Positions 1 to 12,910 of a stretch of 64,000 bases of DNA are shown here, one piece after another. The DNA comes from Baylisascaris procyonis. Lineage: Eukaryota; Nematoda; Chromadorea; Rhabditida; Ascarididae. The number at the start of each line of letters is the position of its first letter. Positions within the stretch are counted from its first letter, which is position 1. Below the pieces are notes generated by a model. The model did not search any database. It saw only the letters and a list, made by a program, of their open reading frames with translations, and was not told where the DNA came from. The stretch is taken from positions 2,242,001 to 2,306,000 of the forward strand of contig JAZARR010000095.1 of NCBI GenBank assembly GCA_037389465.1. The letters are read 5' to 3'. A program made the translations under genes and the position numbers.

Positions 1-3000
1 CAGAAAATTATCCAAATTCTTCTTTTGTGCGCTTATAAATACATCCATATAATTATCAAAAACATGCCAAATTATCTGCAAAAATATAAAATAAAAATAA
101 AAATCTATCACTATAATCACTACTTGCTTAAAATCCTATCTCTGCTATTCTCTAATAGAGAAATGAATGAGAAACTTTTCTGCTCTACGCGCTATTCACT
201 AACAATAAAACTAGAAGACCTACAATGATGGAATTTATCGAGTGCAATCATCGCATAAAACAATAAACTATAACAGTTTGCATATCAATTTATTACTGAT
301 CAAGCGGTGCACATAATATAAACTGATATAAATCAAATATAATAAAATAAGTTCTAGCTTTCATACTCCATAACTTACAGAATAAATAAATTTGCATAAT
401 CGCTTTGAACTTAACCTTGCTGAACTATTAAATAAACAATTAACCACTCACAATGAAAAATGCTCTCAGATCTTCTTCTAAAGAACGCCCTCAGCGCTCA
501 ATGTAAGGATTTTCAAATGTGCGCCTTATAACTCATATGAAACAAAGTCAAGATGAGATGATAGGTTAATTAACTGCTGTATCATATGCTACCTAGCATT
601 ATAATGGACGTCTATCCGGAAAGCCAACCTTGTCGAAATTGAAATCCATCCGGAAAGCCAAACCTTTCCGAAATTGAAGCCCATCCGGAAAGCTAACCTT
701 ATCAAAATTGAATCCTTCCTTCGCCGGAAATCGTTTACACAATAAACTTTCGAACATTATAGTATGATTGATAGCATGCGCTAAAACCTTAAAATCAAGC
801 TCAGCACGCCGTCTTCGCATCATTCGTTCCAACATATCCCTGCAAGATACCATAAGCAAAAATGGATGCATATAAACCAAAAACAGTAAAACAAAACCTC
901 TAAAAACAAATAAACCTCTATAAATTGCAAATGTATATCATAAAATATTAAGCATCTACGGATCTTCCAATATTTCTTGACCAATGCAAAACAGTAAAAA
1001 TACGAACCTACGTGATCAGCTGTCAGTCGCCAAAATAAACCGAACTCAACGGTGAATACCGATACCTGTACATAATATTCGCAAATGTACTGTACCGAAT
1101 GTAAATGATCTGTCCTTCTCACGATCCATGCAAGCTAGTCGGAAGAAGAGGAGGATAAAGGCGGAGGAGGATGTGGGGTAGAGGAAGGGGAGGGAGAGAG
1201 TGTTGGGAAGACGTCTGCAACCCTCCCTCTCCGCCGATACATAGATTCAGTGGTCTCATACACTTTCACCACAACACTCCGTCTCTACGCTTCTGTCGAG
1301 AAGTTTTGAAAACAAATTTGTAAATAACAACGGATGTATTTTGGGATCTTTGCATTTCTTTTTTCCCTGAAGGCTATTACCTCAAGCTTTTCCTCGTATA
1401 TTGCCAATATAATCGTTGAAGCTGTGTGCAAGCACATAAACCGATCATATACAAAAATAAGAGAAAAAACTCATAGAACCATACTAGAAACTGTGGTAAT
1501 GGTATGCGATATTGTGATCAAAGCTAGTAAGTTAACCTACAGATCTGTCATCTAAACGAACAAAAATAAATACTTTCAGCCTAATAAAGGGATTTTTACG
1601 TGAAAAACTAGCTTCATAAACGCTTCATTAAAAAAAAAACGTTTTAATCTCGCAGTCGACAATATAGTAAATAAGGCTGATAGGATAGACTTCACTCCAT
1701 TTGATCGTCTTCATCGGATTATACAACAATAATTCAATGAAGACGACCAAATGCAGCTGAGAATGGGGAGCAGAACAGCGTACAATGATGTAGATTATAT
1801 CTGTGAAAGTATATGATTTGAAAATTGAAACAATCTGACGAATGCGAAAAAAAAACCCGATTTGCATGAATAAAAATGGCATCGTTGCAATGCGCGATAG
1901 AAAAGAAAACAAAAAAAAAAAGAAAAAATAAAGAAACCAAGTGGAAAACTGATAAGAAAATAAGATAGTCTTTTACCTTGTCAAATTACAATATTCAAGG
2001 GTAAGTCGTCTACCCATTTCCCAATCTGGTGGGAATACTTTTGTCATGCCAGAACGTTCGAACTCTGTAAGTTTCTGCACAAACCAACGATATCTGTAAT
2101 TTAAAATATCTCCCACTTGATCAAACCCTATGCAATAGACGCAATAATTTATTCATATTTTAACTGATTCGCTCATTTATGTTCCAATATTGACCTATTG
2201 TATGCGATATTGCAAATTTGTACTTGCAAAGAGCATAGATAGTAAAAAATTTGTTGAAGAATTAGGAAAACGCATCAAGGAGCTGACACGATATGTGCCC
2301 TTATATCATATTCACCTAACCAGCAAATTCTTAGATTTTACACCTAGACTCGAAACCGATCAGTGAATACGAAAGATAGTCAAAGTGGTCACTCTATGAT
2401 GGACATTACATCGGTCAAATACCGCAACCATAGCCTGAATGATTCTCGCATTTTGATTAACTTTTAACAGATATAATGCTGTCATAATACCTTTTTCAAT
2501 TAAAAAATTTACAAAGGCGTAGAAAATGCAGCAAGATTGCAGAATAATTTTGAAATATTCAAGCTGCAATATGCGTTCGCGAAGGATATAATCACTTGTG
2601 GAGTTTTTATCAGCAAACAACATAAACACTTGCTGCTTTAAGTCTGTGAAGACGACAAACTATCCGACATAGACAGACACATACAATCGACAACCAACAA
2701 TATTACAATTATTGAAACCTCATATCGATTTTATCCAACCATGCGATACTTTCACTCTCTCCATAGAGAACTGTATACTCTGAGAGTTGATGTTCGATGA
2801 ACCATTTGCAGAAGTCTGCACGTACACCATCATCCAAAGATGATGCCACCCGACACATATCTGTCACCGATGCATTCAACGCTCCTGCCTCAAATTCAAT
2901 AGCAATTTGTTATGAAGACGAATAAAATCCACAAGTTTTACTTCCTTTTAAAGGTGATCATTGCCTTAAGATGTGTTTTCACAAAATATCATCAATTCGC

Positions 3001-5576
3001 CGCTGATAGCCAAAAGAGACTCATTCAATGCCTCAATTGGTCGGACGTTTGAACCGCTTCGAAGGACCGCAGCTTCCGGTAAATGGAATCGTCTTAATTA
3101 GATTCAAAAAATTTTCTTTTCGCCGCATCCTCTAGCAGCCAGCATTCTATACTCGAATATCCACCTAATGAACGTATTCAAACTTTAAATTGTTTCATGT
3201 CGTAGAAGATATATAAATGAAAACCTGGGAACTTCTTTAGCAACAACCGCCCATCCATGTGAAAACTCCAAATACGGGTTTAGAACATTTGAAATTATGG
3301 GCAAATCATCCGCGTGCTCTTTAATTCAATTCGTAAATTCCCCACATATATGTAACCTCCTTTCTGATAAGTCATGAATCTCCTTCCTTCTCACAGGTCA
3401 TGACTTACTCAGGAAAAAGGAAAGTTGCTTTATACTTGGGCATATAAACTACGCACATAGGTAAAGGAACAAATGGACACAAGGAAACACATATGAAGGG
3501 AATTAAGAATTCAAGATAATTTTCAATTATTTTCGGGACTTTGAAATAAGATAAAATAAAATAAAACAAAATAAAAATAAAAAATAAATAAATAAACGAT
3601 GAAATAAACACCTGAAATGTGTGTTTAAGATCGGTTACTAATTGAATAGCGAGTTTTTGTTTGAGTCGTTCTAGTTGTTCAGCAACGTTTTTCACTTGTT
3701 CCACCTCCATATATGAGTTGAATAATTGTAATACATTCAAAACAGCCGGTAATTGAGATGCTATATCACTGTAACGACGTTGCTCAATCCATGCACCTAT
3801 AATTAATTTTTTTAAATTTATCTTACTCCACTTTATGCCTGATAAAACAAAAAAACATAATATTTTGCAGATAATTTTAATGAATATATTTTCTAACATC
3901 GAAATGTCACAGAATAAAATGTTTAACTTCTTAAATTTATGTAATATATCAAGAGTATGATGTATAACTATATTACATGAAGCTTGATATACTATAGGCA
4001 ACGTAGTAGTATACCTGAAAGGTCACGCTATTTGAGATACTGAATGAAACGTCATATATAACCTGTCCTCCACCATCAAAAGGTCACAAAACAATTTTTT
4101 TTTTTTTTGTTGTAAGAAGACCTAAAGTTTTTTTCAGGAAGTTTCGAAGTGATACTAGACGAATAGTACTTCTTTGGCCGGAAAGACGAATGCAGGTCAC
4201 TATAACTGATTTCGAAACACTATGAAACGAAGTCTGGTCATCTGTCACACGTATATATTTACACCGATCGAAGTATACAGTATGCAATGATCGAATCTAC
4301 AAGCCCAACATACTTCTTCTATGGTCTAAGTAGGATTCGATATGTAAATGAGATATAAATAAAGTAATGCGATCATCAATCGCAAAAGAAATCATACCCA
4401 ATGAATGTACACCAGTAAGAAGTATATGAAGATGATGAAGTGTTTTTATTGATGCTGTTAGATTACGTTTCGCAACATCAAGTTGTTTAATATCTCGTGT
4501 CATTTCTTGAACGACCGTCTCCGATGATTGTGTTTTTAATCGAATTGCTTCAACTCGTTCCTCTAATTCCGTCATTGCCGCATGCGCCTAACAAAAAATA
4601 AAAAAACCGACGAATTTATTTTATACTACTAAAAAAATTCCCAAACATTAATAATATTACCTCGTTCTAGTTAAGCAAGATATGCCCTCTAGAGTAGCAT
4701 ATCTTGCTTAAGCTTGTTGTTGATCGACCGACCCAGATTAATGGTCTATAAATAAAAAGATCCCGCAATTGGAGAGTTGGAATATAAGCAATCATAATTC
4801 ATATTTATATTAAAATGCGAGCATATTTTAAGCGGAAACAAAAAAGTCGAACATAATAAAACTGTTGATTAACCTTTTTGACAAATATTTACTAAATAAT
4901 TTTTTTTTTTTGCATTCATAAACAAGCACATTCCATTCAATTACCTGTAAATTTCGCCAAAAGATAACAATAACAACTCGCGAATTAGATGCATTTCCAG
5001 GTAGATAGTGCCCTCTACCTCATTGAAATTTTTGCATTTAAATTATTTCAATTTTCGCATGTCAATCATTTAAATTTCTAATATTACAAACTGAACGTAT
5101 TAATGAAATAATATTCTCTAAGGAAAACATATTTCTGCGAAATGTATGGTCTGAGGCAGAAAAAGTGCCAAGACCGTTGATAAAAATTTTAAAATATATT
5201 AGAGCTAGAAAAGTGGGAATTTTATGAATGCTAAAATAGCGAGCAAAATCAATGCCTTTGATTAATTAAAAATTTGGTCGATATTTTACTTTTACCTATC
5301 TTCTATTAATAAATAATTAAGATTTAAACAATAAAAGATGAGAAAAAATAAATGAATAGGAATAATATAAACCTCTGCAAGGGCTCGATCGCCGTCATCA
5401 CGTGCGGTTCCATGTGTCTCGACAAGATCGGCAAGTTGACAATCCAATGATATAAGTTCATTTTCGATCGACTGCATTACTGTATCCAATTGTGATAACG
5501 ATTGTTCTGTTGGAAAAAGTGCATTGATCTCTTCAATCACATCCACATCGGCACGACAGAGCTCCGACCGACCCAT
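1..5576 (-). CDS. vps-53: VPS53, GARP/EARP tethering complex subunit (N-terminal half, runs off left edge)
   Basis: VPS53 is a subunit of the GARP and EARP complexes, which tether endosome-derived vesicles at the trans-Golgi and at recycling endosomes. Exons read on the minus strand are 5576-5373, 4587-4398, 3796-3612, 2888-2719, 2093-1977, 839-698 and 75-1. All have GT/AG borders and compatible phases. Landmarks match the family in order: INALFPTEQSL near the start, then EMTRDIKQLDVAKRNL, RRYSDIASQLPAVLNVL, FIEHQLSEYTVLYGE...AWLDKID, VFPPDWEMGRR, a KRF motif, and DVFISAQKKNLDNF at the edge. About 310 residues are present against roughly 800 in the family, so the C-terminal half lies outside the window. 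The start at 5576 (MGRSEL) is the first Met before the conserved block; a short upstream exon cannot be excluded. The end of the 839-698 exon is uncertain because the donor motif is triplicated there. It joins the last exon in phase 0, but a small linker exon could be missing. Confidence 0.9.
600..702 (-). repeat. Three tandem ~35-bp units across a VPS53 exon end
   Basis: On the minus strand, units sharing TTCAATTT..(A)AAGGTT.GCTTTCCGGAT occur three times, 34 and 35 bp apart. Each unit contains an AAG|GTT 5' splice-site-like sequence. The first copy overlaps the end of the VPS53 exon 839-698; the others lie just beyond it. Confidence 0.75.
4671..4711. repeat. Perfect 14-bp inverted repeat with 13-nt loop
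   Basis: The left arm TTAAGCAAGATATG (4671-4684) and the right arm CATATCTTGCTTAA (4698-4711) are exact reverse complements around a CCCTCTAGAGTAG spacer. It lies inside the first intron of the VPS53 model. No flanking ORF suggests a transposase, so it may be a short hairpin or the relic of a foldback element. Confidence 0.85.
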
Positions 5577-7997
5577 ACCATTAATTACCTTTCGTACCTT
5601 AATCCATATCGACTATATACTTCCACTTCAAACAAAGACAACTCATGCGGAACATAGATGCTGTGGATCTTCTTCTATAAAATCTATTCTGATGATCGAC
5701 CGCTTCCAAAAATTACAAATCAGAAGTTTTCTCTCGGATCTGAACAATTATGCAAATTCATTGTCGAAGCTACTTTTTGTCTGAAAGGGTGCACTGAATG
5801 ACCAAATTTAATATGCAAATTTCAAGGCGCATTTAAAAAGACAGAAAGGTGTGCAGAAAAAATGACTCCGGAAAGGATCACTGTCTGCACGAACGACTAG
5901 ACGACTCGCTGATCAAACCGGAATGACCTCCGATTGTAGTGGAGGCATATTTCGCAAATATATCAGTGATTAGCATTATGTGATATTATTGTGACACATA
6001 ACTCGTGACGATTTTCACCTGCAGAGAGTGATGAGGGATTCCCCTTCATGTGTCATGTCTGAGTTCATTTTTTTTTCGGTTTATAAAGCCAAGGACTTTA
6101 AATCTTTTCTTAAAGTTGGAAATTATGCTTGTATGGATTTTATTATTTAATAGCAAGTTGGAATTGTTTAGCTTGAGGTAAATGTAACATCAACATTAAC
6201 GACTAAAAAAAAATAATGCAATCTGCTCTATACGACTTTTAAGTTAAATAAAATAAATCCAGAACATAGATGCTAATGAAATTAAGTTTTCTTTTACCGG
6301 TGGAATAATTTAAATTCTTTCATTTAGATATGTCGAAAAATATTTTCCGCAGATCGATTTCTTTTTTTAATATAAAAAATAATATTTTTTTAGACAAAAC
6401 TTACCTGAAAAATTTTTTAAAACAAATATTGCGAGATACGATCGTTTTTTGTTAAATCATACATGAAATTACACCCTTATCACAACAATACTAAAATGGC
6501 TAATAACGACGAGAAACCTTTTCGGAAAATTCCTCGGGCATATTTTCGCTCTGGTCACTCTCCATTGCCTATGGAATTGTTTTCATCAGACAACCGACAA
6601 CTTCAGACAACCAACAACCCGATTCTTTCTGATCCTGAATCACTAATCCTGAAAAACACGCTCATGGATAAAAGAATTCACTAGCAAGGAAAGATGAAAC
6701 ACATCTTAATGAGCATTTCTATTTGTGCGCAAAAATCAAGAACTTTAAGAATCACCTTAAGGCAATGTTGTGCACGTCTGTAGGTATGTTTGTCTGTTGC
6801 CCCAGCAAAGTCGCCGACATGACAGACACGGATAGTTACAGACAGAATATGCTGATATCGCTGATTGTACTTTTCCAAAAATATGACTCAGAACTTTCCA
6901 GTTTTCCACAAAAATTGAAATACTCTTAGGAATCTATTGTAGTAATTAATTTATTCTTTTATTTTATGGAATTTTACTTATGTTAAACACCTTTTCAAAT
7001 AAAGGAATTCGCTTTCTTTGGAACAAAACGATTGGAAAATACGACCGGAACCAATAAAAATACTGAAAAATATCGACATATCAAAGCACTAATAAGCGCT
7101 AACAACGAATAGTTGTGTAAGGTGATACACATAATCATGAAGCTATGAACCCTATCTAACAGAATTTACTAACTGAAAAATTTGCGCTTACAAATTCAAC
7201 AAAAGGAATTTATGGATGTAGAATAAAATTAGATTCCTAACGAGAGAGAAGTGGATTTGATCGGATCTGCTATGGGAGTTATTTTACGCACCAAATGACT
7301 CCGACTCCGATCACGAAAGTATCGAGGATTATATTTACGGCATCTCTTGCAAAATATAAAAAGAATACTTTCTTTACGTGAAGCTGGGATCTACAAAAAT
7401 AGCGATTTACCCATATATACCACTACGAATGATTTACATACATTATATGCGATTTAACTGTTTACTTTATATATATCGGCATACCTATATGAGAACAATG
7501 TCAGAGCATAACCTTGATACGCCTTAAAAATTTAAATTCACCCAGGAGTATAAAAATACGGAAAATATTTGGAGGCAGCTTCGACGAATTGGCTCCAACA
7601 AAGCTGGAATTCCCATAACGAAATTGCGGGAAATTTCAAATAATTCGTATGAACAAACTTTACCAGAATTTAGGGGGTTTTTGTCGATTTTTTATGTAAA
7701 CCTTGAGTGTTTAGCTGAATTTGGATTTTTCTGGATGTAGTATACACCATGATTGGTATATATCAGTCATCAAAATATGGTACTTCCTCAAAGGCATTCT
7801 ACGAAAGCAATTAGATGAAGGAGCTAATTTTTGGGCGATAATCCACCAGCGAGTTTTGAATAGCTAAAAGAAATTTTGAATTGCATTTTATTCCTTCAAA
7901 TAGTTCACTATTTAAACGCTTTAAATATTAGACGGCTTATTCGTGCAATAAATCCACTGTGTGATTGGTCGAACGACTGGTTTTTCTTAGAGTCGAC
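5577..7997. other. Divergent intergenic region between VPS53 and the REEP-like gene
   Basis: This region must hold the promoters of both divergently transcribed neighbours. It is AT-rich. ORFs of 60-73 codons at 6463-6929 show no family motif or splice context, and I do not support them as genes. A T-rich run and acceptor at 7981-7990 end the region on the right. Confidence 0.6.
7981..7997 (+). promoter_or_regulatory. Candidate trans-splice acceptor before the REEP-like gene
   Basis: TTTTTCTTAG ends at 7990, seven bases before the ATG at 7998, and no matching upstream coding exon was found. This spacing is typical of nematode spliced-leader addition. The spliced leader itself is not encoded nearby. 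Confidence 0.5.
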
Positions 7998-10900
7998 ATG
8001 GAGACGGCGGTCAATCCACAAAATGGTGAGCAGCTCCACAGTGGAGCCTTCCGAAATTTTATCTGCTCAACAGTTTAGAGCATCTGGCATCAACACAATC
8101 CACAGTTCTTTCCCTCCTGTCAATCTACTCTTCCCAGTTTTGTGCCGATTCCGTCTATGTTTTCATGGACTTCCATCTTTGATTTTGACGAGGTTCTGCC
8201 CGCTTGATAAGTTTGGCCTAATTCCCGAACAGTATAAGTAAAAAATTTGTTTATGTAAATTTGGGAATACCTTTTTGAAGCATGATCGCTTAAGAATAAA
8301 AGAAGTCAAATTGGGTAAAATTAAATTATTGAGTTCTCTTAAGTCAAAAGTAAAATAAAGTGAAGTAAAATTAAAGTAAAAGTCAAATAAAATCTTTTTG
8401 AGTAAAAAGGTAAATCAAAGTAATAAGCGAAATCAAAATCTCAAAAATTGAAAGTCAAATAAAATCAAAAGCAAAAAAAAAATCAAAAATTAAATTGAGT
8501 CAAAATTAACAAATCATTACCCTCTAAATTGGGAAATTGTTTTAAAAAAAATACTACTTCCTAACAATATAAGTTCTATTAAGTAAAGAAATTTAAGGAG
8601 TAAATGCTTGGTGGAATTGGAATGCCCATATAGCTCAACGTATAATCATCACGATATGCATTCTTTTGGTATGCATATATCTCGTTTATGGTGAACATCC
8701 ACAAATCATTTGTAATACTTTCGCTACGATACCGGCTGCACTATTCACTTATGGCCTACTTCTAAAAACGCCTACAGAATCAGTAACACAAGTAAGTATA
8801 TTTATTAAACATTTAGTATTCTTTATAAGGTTGTACTTCAGAGCATTTTTACGACTGTTGAGTCAACAGCGATAATAAGCCTATGTTTTTCTCGAGCCAT
8901 AGGATATTCATACACATTTGGGCTCCTTTCCTTTACCTTGTGAGAGGAAATCGCTGCAGGTAACAACAAACTCTATCCCTGAATCAGGCTGGAATAAAAA
9001 TTCCTTCTCCATATATGGCTCTAATGTGATTATAGTTCTATCGATGCTTTATATGTTGCCCTCATTATTTAATTCACCTTGAAATAACGCTTAATTATTA
9101 ATAATTATTCAAATTATAACGCTCAATTATGAGTAATAATTTAAATTATTTTATCAGAAAGCGATCATGTTGTATTGGAGTGTACATGGAGTGTTGATAT
9201 GTTTCGATAATACATTCGGTGATCTTTTCGGGTATTTCTTAGCTAAATTTGTGCTATTATGCACATTACTCGTCTATGCTATACAGAAGAGTCCAATCAT
9301 CGTTCAACTTCGTCAAGCAGCGACTACTCTTCTTAGTGGCGCCGAATCTTCGGAAAAAACGGCTGTATGCTTATTGGTTTACCTGTTGTTTTTTTTTTCT
9401 TCGAATATTTTCTGGCTGAATATTTGTTTTTGTTATTCAATAAATCAACTCTATGTGTGAATTACAATTTACCGTTCTAACTTATAACATTAAGCTGTAA
9501 ATTTGGAAAAAATAGAGTATCTTATAAAGTTAAGTTGAATTTAAAGTGTAACTATAAAGTATAGTAGAATAAACAGGAAAGTAAGATCTAAAAAAATTTA
9601 AAAAATAGATATAACAAAGTACCATCGAATAAAATATAATTTCGTAATCTTATTGGTACTCATTTTTTTCGTATTTACATGGTACCATGACGATTATTAT
9701 CTTCCATCCATATTTATGTAGGGAAAAAACTTAAAACAGCGCTATTGAAGTCATATTTATTAACTTGCAGATGAGATCAGTAACTTCGTAGCTTGTGATT
9801 AGATAAACGGAAGTGATTTATAAATTCAATTAAAAATTTCAATTTAAATTCAAATAAATCGATTTAAATAATTTATTAGTTTTAATTATAAATTTAATTT
9901 CTACACTTCCTCTTTCCATCTTCTTTTCAAATGGTCATTTTTTATGATTCTCAAAAGTATTTCTCTAACTAGTACTAGTAATTTCTTTGAAAATAATAAC
10001 CCTTTCTTTCTTATTATAATAATTTATTTTATGCAAAATTTTATTTGCAAGTTTATTATTTTTATTATATTCTTTTCAACTATAAATTAAAAATTTCAAT
10101 AGTAAATTATTCAAAAATTAAAACAAAAATTTTCTGAAAAAAAAGAACAAATTTTAGAATCAATCGACAAGTGGTTCACTCATAACAATGCGTTCAACAG
10201 TTGCCTCCATTTCGCTTAATGAGAGCACAATGATGACTGCGTTAAGTGAAAGCAGTCTTGAAACACCGATGAAAACGATCAGCAAAAGTGTTGTATGTTT
10301 ATTTCGCATTTATATTTTGAGTAAACTGAAGCAAGAGTTCAATTTAGTGACTTTACAAATATTATATTTATTCATATACGAGTATGAAAATAATTAGAGC
10401 TTCAATAGAATTTCAATTCAAAAAACGCGCCTGGTACCCTAATCTATTATATGCAAAGTTTTCCTCAAGGTTTTTATTTTCTTTTTTTCTCGTTAATTAA
10501 AAAAAAAAAAGTTTTTTTTATGAATTTGTTTAATTTTCTGGGGCTTTTCTTAAATGTAATATTTGCGTGGAATTATTAGTGCAACATTTTATTCCACGCG
10601 TATTTGTGTCTGGATTTGTCTCTGCGGTTCTGTTCTCAATTGATCACTTATTTATTGCTTATGGATTAATAAAGCGCATATTCTCCTGTCGTATTTTGTT
10701 TTCACTCCCTCAGAGTGGGGGGGGGGGGAGAGTTTATTTAAGGTTGTAGATAGGTGTTTGTTTAAGTTTTATATGAGTAAATATAGACCAATTTAAATAA
10801 AAATATAGATCAATTTACATAAAAACATAGATCAATTTGCATAAAAATATAGATCAATTTTATAGGGTCATAGCACAACGAAAACAATATACGACCTACT

Positions 10901-11078
10901 AAACGAGGATTTCAAAGCAGGTGATCATAAGCATGCTTTAGCAAGCGCTTCAATAATTTCGGCAGCTACCGCCGATGCATCCACCTGTATTGAGCAATCG
11001 AAATTCGAGCCATCAAGTGCGCTTAACGAACAAGGCGATCAGGTAGATGTACTTTCGTTGATTGCCCTGTGGAAATGA
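7998..11078 (+). CDS. TB2/DP1/HVA22 family (REEP/Yop1-like) ER membrane-shaping protein
   Basis: Proteins of this family insert hairpins into the ER membrane and help shape tubules. Exons are 7998-8025, 8634-8791, 9158-9364, 10158-10289 and 10866-11078, giving 245 residues. The first 28-bp exon ends in phase 1 and fits the acceptor at 8633 exactly. Residues 12-55 hold hydrophobic stretches (TICILLVCIYLVYG, FATIPAALFTYGLLL). Exon 3 has the family-like block LYWSVHGVLICFDN...FGYFLAKFVLLCTLLVY, matching the W-YW-V-G pattern of TB2/DP1. Residues 132-245 form a Ser/Thr/Ala-rich tail longer than in REEP5-type proteins. The last exon could alternatively splice at 11042 (CAG|GTAGAT), but no following exon was found. 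Assignment rests on motif pattern and hydrophobicity, so REEP subtype is open. Confidence 0.68.
8285..8520. repeat. Low-complexity AAAGT/AAATC-rich tract in intron 1 of the REEP-like gene
   Basis: Degenerate short purine-rich words such as AAGTAAAAT and TCAAATAAAATC recur through about 235 bp. There is no clear unit length. Confidence 0.6.
10717..10728. repeat. Run of 12 G in the last intron of the REEP-like gene
   Basis: A homopolymer of twelve G residues sits in AT-rich intron sequence. Similar G or C runs recur across the window. Confidence 0.9.
10780..10865. repeat. 22-bp tandem repeat abutting a splice acceptor
   Basis: Units close to AATATAGATCAATTTACATAA start at 10780, 10802, 10824 and 10846. 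The fourth, truncated unit (AATATAGATCAATTTTATAG) itself provides the acceptor for the last REEP-like exon at 10866. Confidence 0.85.
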
Positions 11079-11766
11079 ATGACCTCAACCATTATCTGAA
11101 AGTGAAAAATATACTGAATAGAATGAAATTAATGAGTAATTATATTAATTTCAGTAATAATCAGTAAAGGTAGAACAACAAATACTTGCGAAAAGAAATA
11201 CTTCCGGTGGTGACAGAGTTTGAGGTTATGGAATCTCAAGTGTTGTGTAAATTCCGGTTTGTCGAATATTGTATGCCATGTGAACGATTATTTCGACTGG
11301 ATTAGTGCATGAATAATGAGCATAAAAGCGAGGTGACGGATATGCATAGGCTCAATGGTAGACGCCGTCTTGATAAGACCCTCAAGTTTGTCCTTACGAC
11401 TTCAAGTCTTGGAGTACTAGGTTGGAGAGATCGTTAGCTAGTCGAATTTCCTGACCATTCCTTATAACTAGTGCCATTTTAGTAAATCCGTTTCACCTTT
11501 CGAAGAGATATTTTGAAGTTCCCTACCTTAATTTGTTATCAATGATAACAATGCATCCCTATTCATATCTTATCACACCTTCACAGCTATCAATGAAATG
11601 AGAAGGATTTCAGATACGTTTCGCTAAGAAATACTTCGAATCTCTTGATGAAATGCACAGTAAAGATAGTGATTATCTTATCATTACACCTTCTGAAAAG
11701 GTAATATCTTCTTTGAAATTATTCCTGCTATAAATAATCGCCGAGGATGTTAGGGCATTTAGATGA

Positions 11767-11802
<36 letters not shown>

Positions 11803-12052
11803 TTTTTGCATCGAAAAGACATTAATGATGATGATGGGCACAATGAGTAATACTAACAACAATAGTAATTTCTATCGTTGATTGTCTGAAAGACTACCTG
11901 ATAGAAAGATGAAGGATGCTGTGACTATGGAAATACAATAATTCTATGAGAAGCATAAAATCCATGACAAGAGTTTCTTGCGGTGGTAATCATTGGGCAC
12001 GCAATCTAGGTGCAGTTGATCTACTGAGGTTCAAAAATTTGCATATTTGCAG
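11079..12052. other. Spacer between REEP-like and MSP-domain genes, with (ATT)n
   Basis: A perfect ATT microsatellite of about 12 units lies at 11767-11802. The missing first exon of the MSP-domain gene should be here. A short ORF starting at 11946 ends at a possible donor in phase 2, which does not fit the phase-0 acceptor at 12052, so I did not join it. Confidence 0.6.
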
Positions 12053-12910
12053 ATTACATTCAAATCGCCATTTACTGATTCGACAACGATCACAATTACG
12101 AACGCATATAATAAGCCAATTATGTGGGCTCTTAAGACGAATGCATTAAAAAGATTAGCAGCACAACCTACATGCGGCATATTGCCTTCCTATGCCACCG
12201 TACACGTATGTTACTCCCATAAGTGGTATTCCTTAAAGCAAATGTATTTCTATTATCTAGGTCTCACCGACTTGTGTGGCCTTCATCATTCTACTCGTGC
12301 TTTTGTATTGAAGTAAAAAAAAAGAGATTTTTAGGGCTGGGATTATTATATTTAGGAAGGCAAGTTGTAGAATTTTTTGGCTAACAAGTTTCGTCAATTT
12401 CCCTACAAACCGTTGAAATTGAACAAACAGAAACTTGTATTTGAAATTCACTCAATGAAATTGAGCAAAAAATAGGCCGGAATTCGTGTGAAGATCATAA
12501 GAAGGTCATTGTTTCGATTTCTTGCTAATTTTCGGCGCCCAATTTTTTCCACTAAAATCTCTAAAATTCATATGATCTATGTTTAGAAGAGCGACAATAT
12601 TCTATAATAAATCACTTTATTATCACTAGATTTGCTATGTGGCTTCCGGATTTCCGGATTCTATTATCTTTGTCCGGATCGCTATATTTTTTCCGGATTT
12701 CTTTATTTTTGCTTATGTATGCATCAAAATTACTTTCAGTTGAAGATAGGTTTGTTGGAATCTCCTCCAAGCAATATGTTAAGCGTTGATCGAATGGCAA
12801 TTGACTATTGTATCACCGAAGAAGGTACAGCGTTATTCGATCGTGCATTTATGCATCGTAAAGATAACGATCACAAACGAAAGAATATTTCCATCGTATA
12901 TTGCAACTAA
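12053..12910 (+). CDS. MSP-domain (major sperm protein-like) protein, 5' exon not found
   Basis: MSP domains are Ig-like beta sandwiches used for sperm motility and signalling in nematodes and, in VAP-type proteins, for membrane contacts. Two exons are supported, 12053-12205 and 12740-12910 (stop), joined in phase 0, for 107 residues. The first opens ITFKSPFTDSTTITITNAYNKP, then ALKTNALKRLAAQPTCGIL. The latter closely follows the MSP signature K-T-x-x-x-K-R-L-x-x-x-P-x-C-G-x-L. The second exon carries LSVDRMAIDYCI, corresponding to the late strands. Cys and Pro at the PTCG position are conserved. A poly(A) signal AATAAA is at 12982-12987. Length and the KRL..PTCG core favour a sperm-type MSP or MSP-domain protein over VAP. 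The initiating Met lies in an upstream exon I could not place. Confidence 0.72.

Noticed and set aside
1334..1555. 73-codon plus-strand ORF
   Set aside because: It lies in a VPS53 intron on the opposite strand, with no motif.
6463..6929. Two overlapping ORFs of 73 and 68 codons in the VPS53-REEP spacer
   Set aside because: No motif, no splice context, and composition close to random AT-rich DNA.
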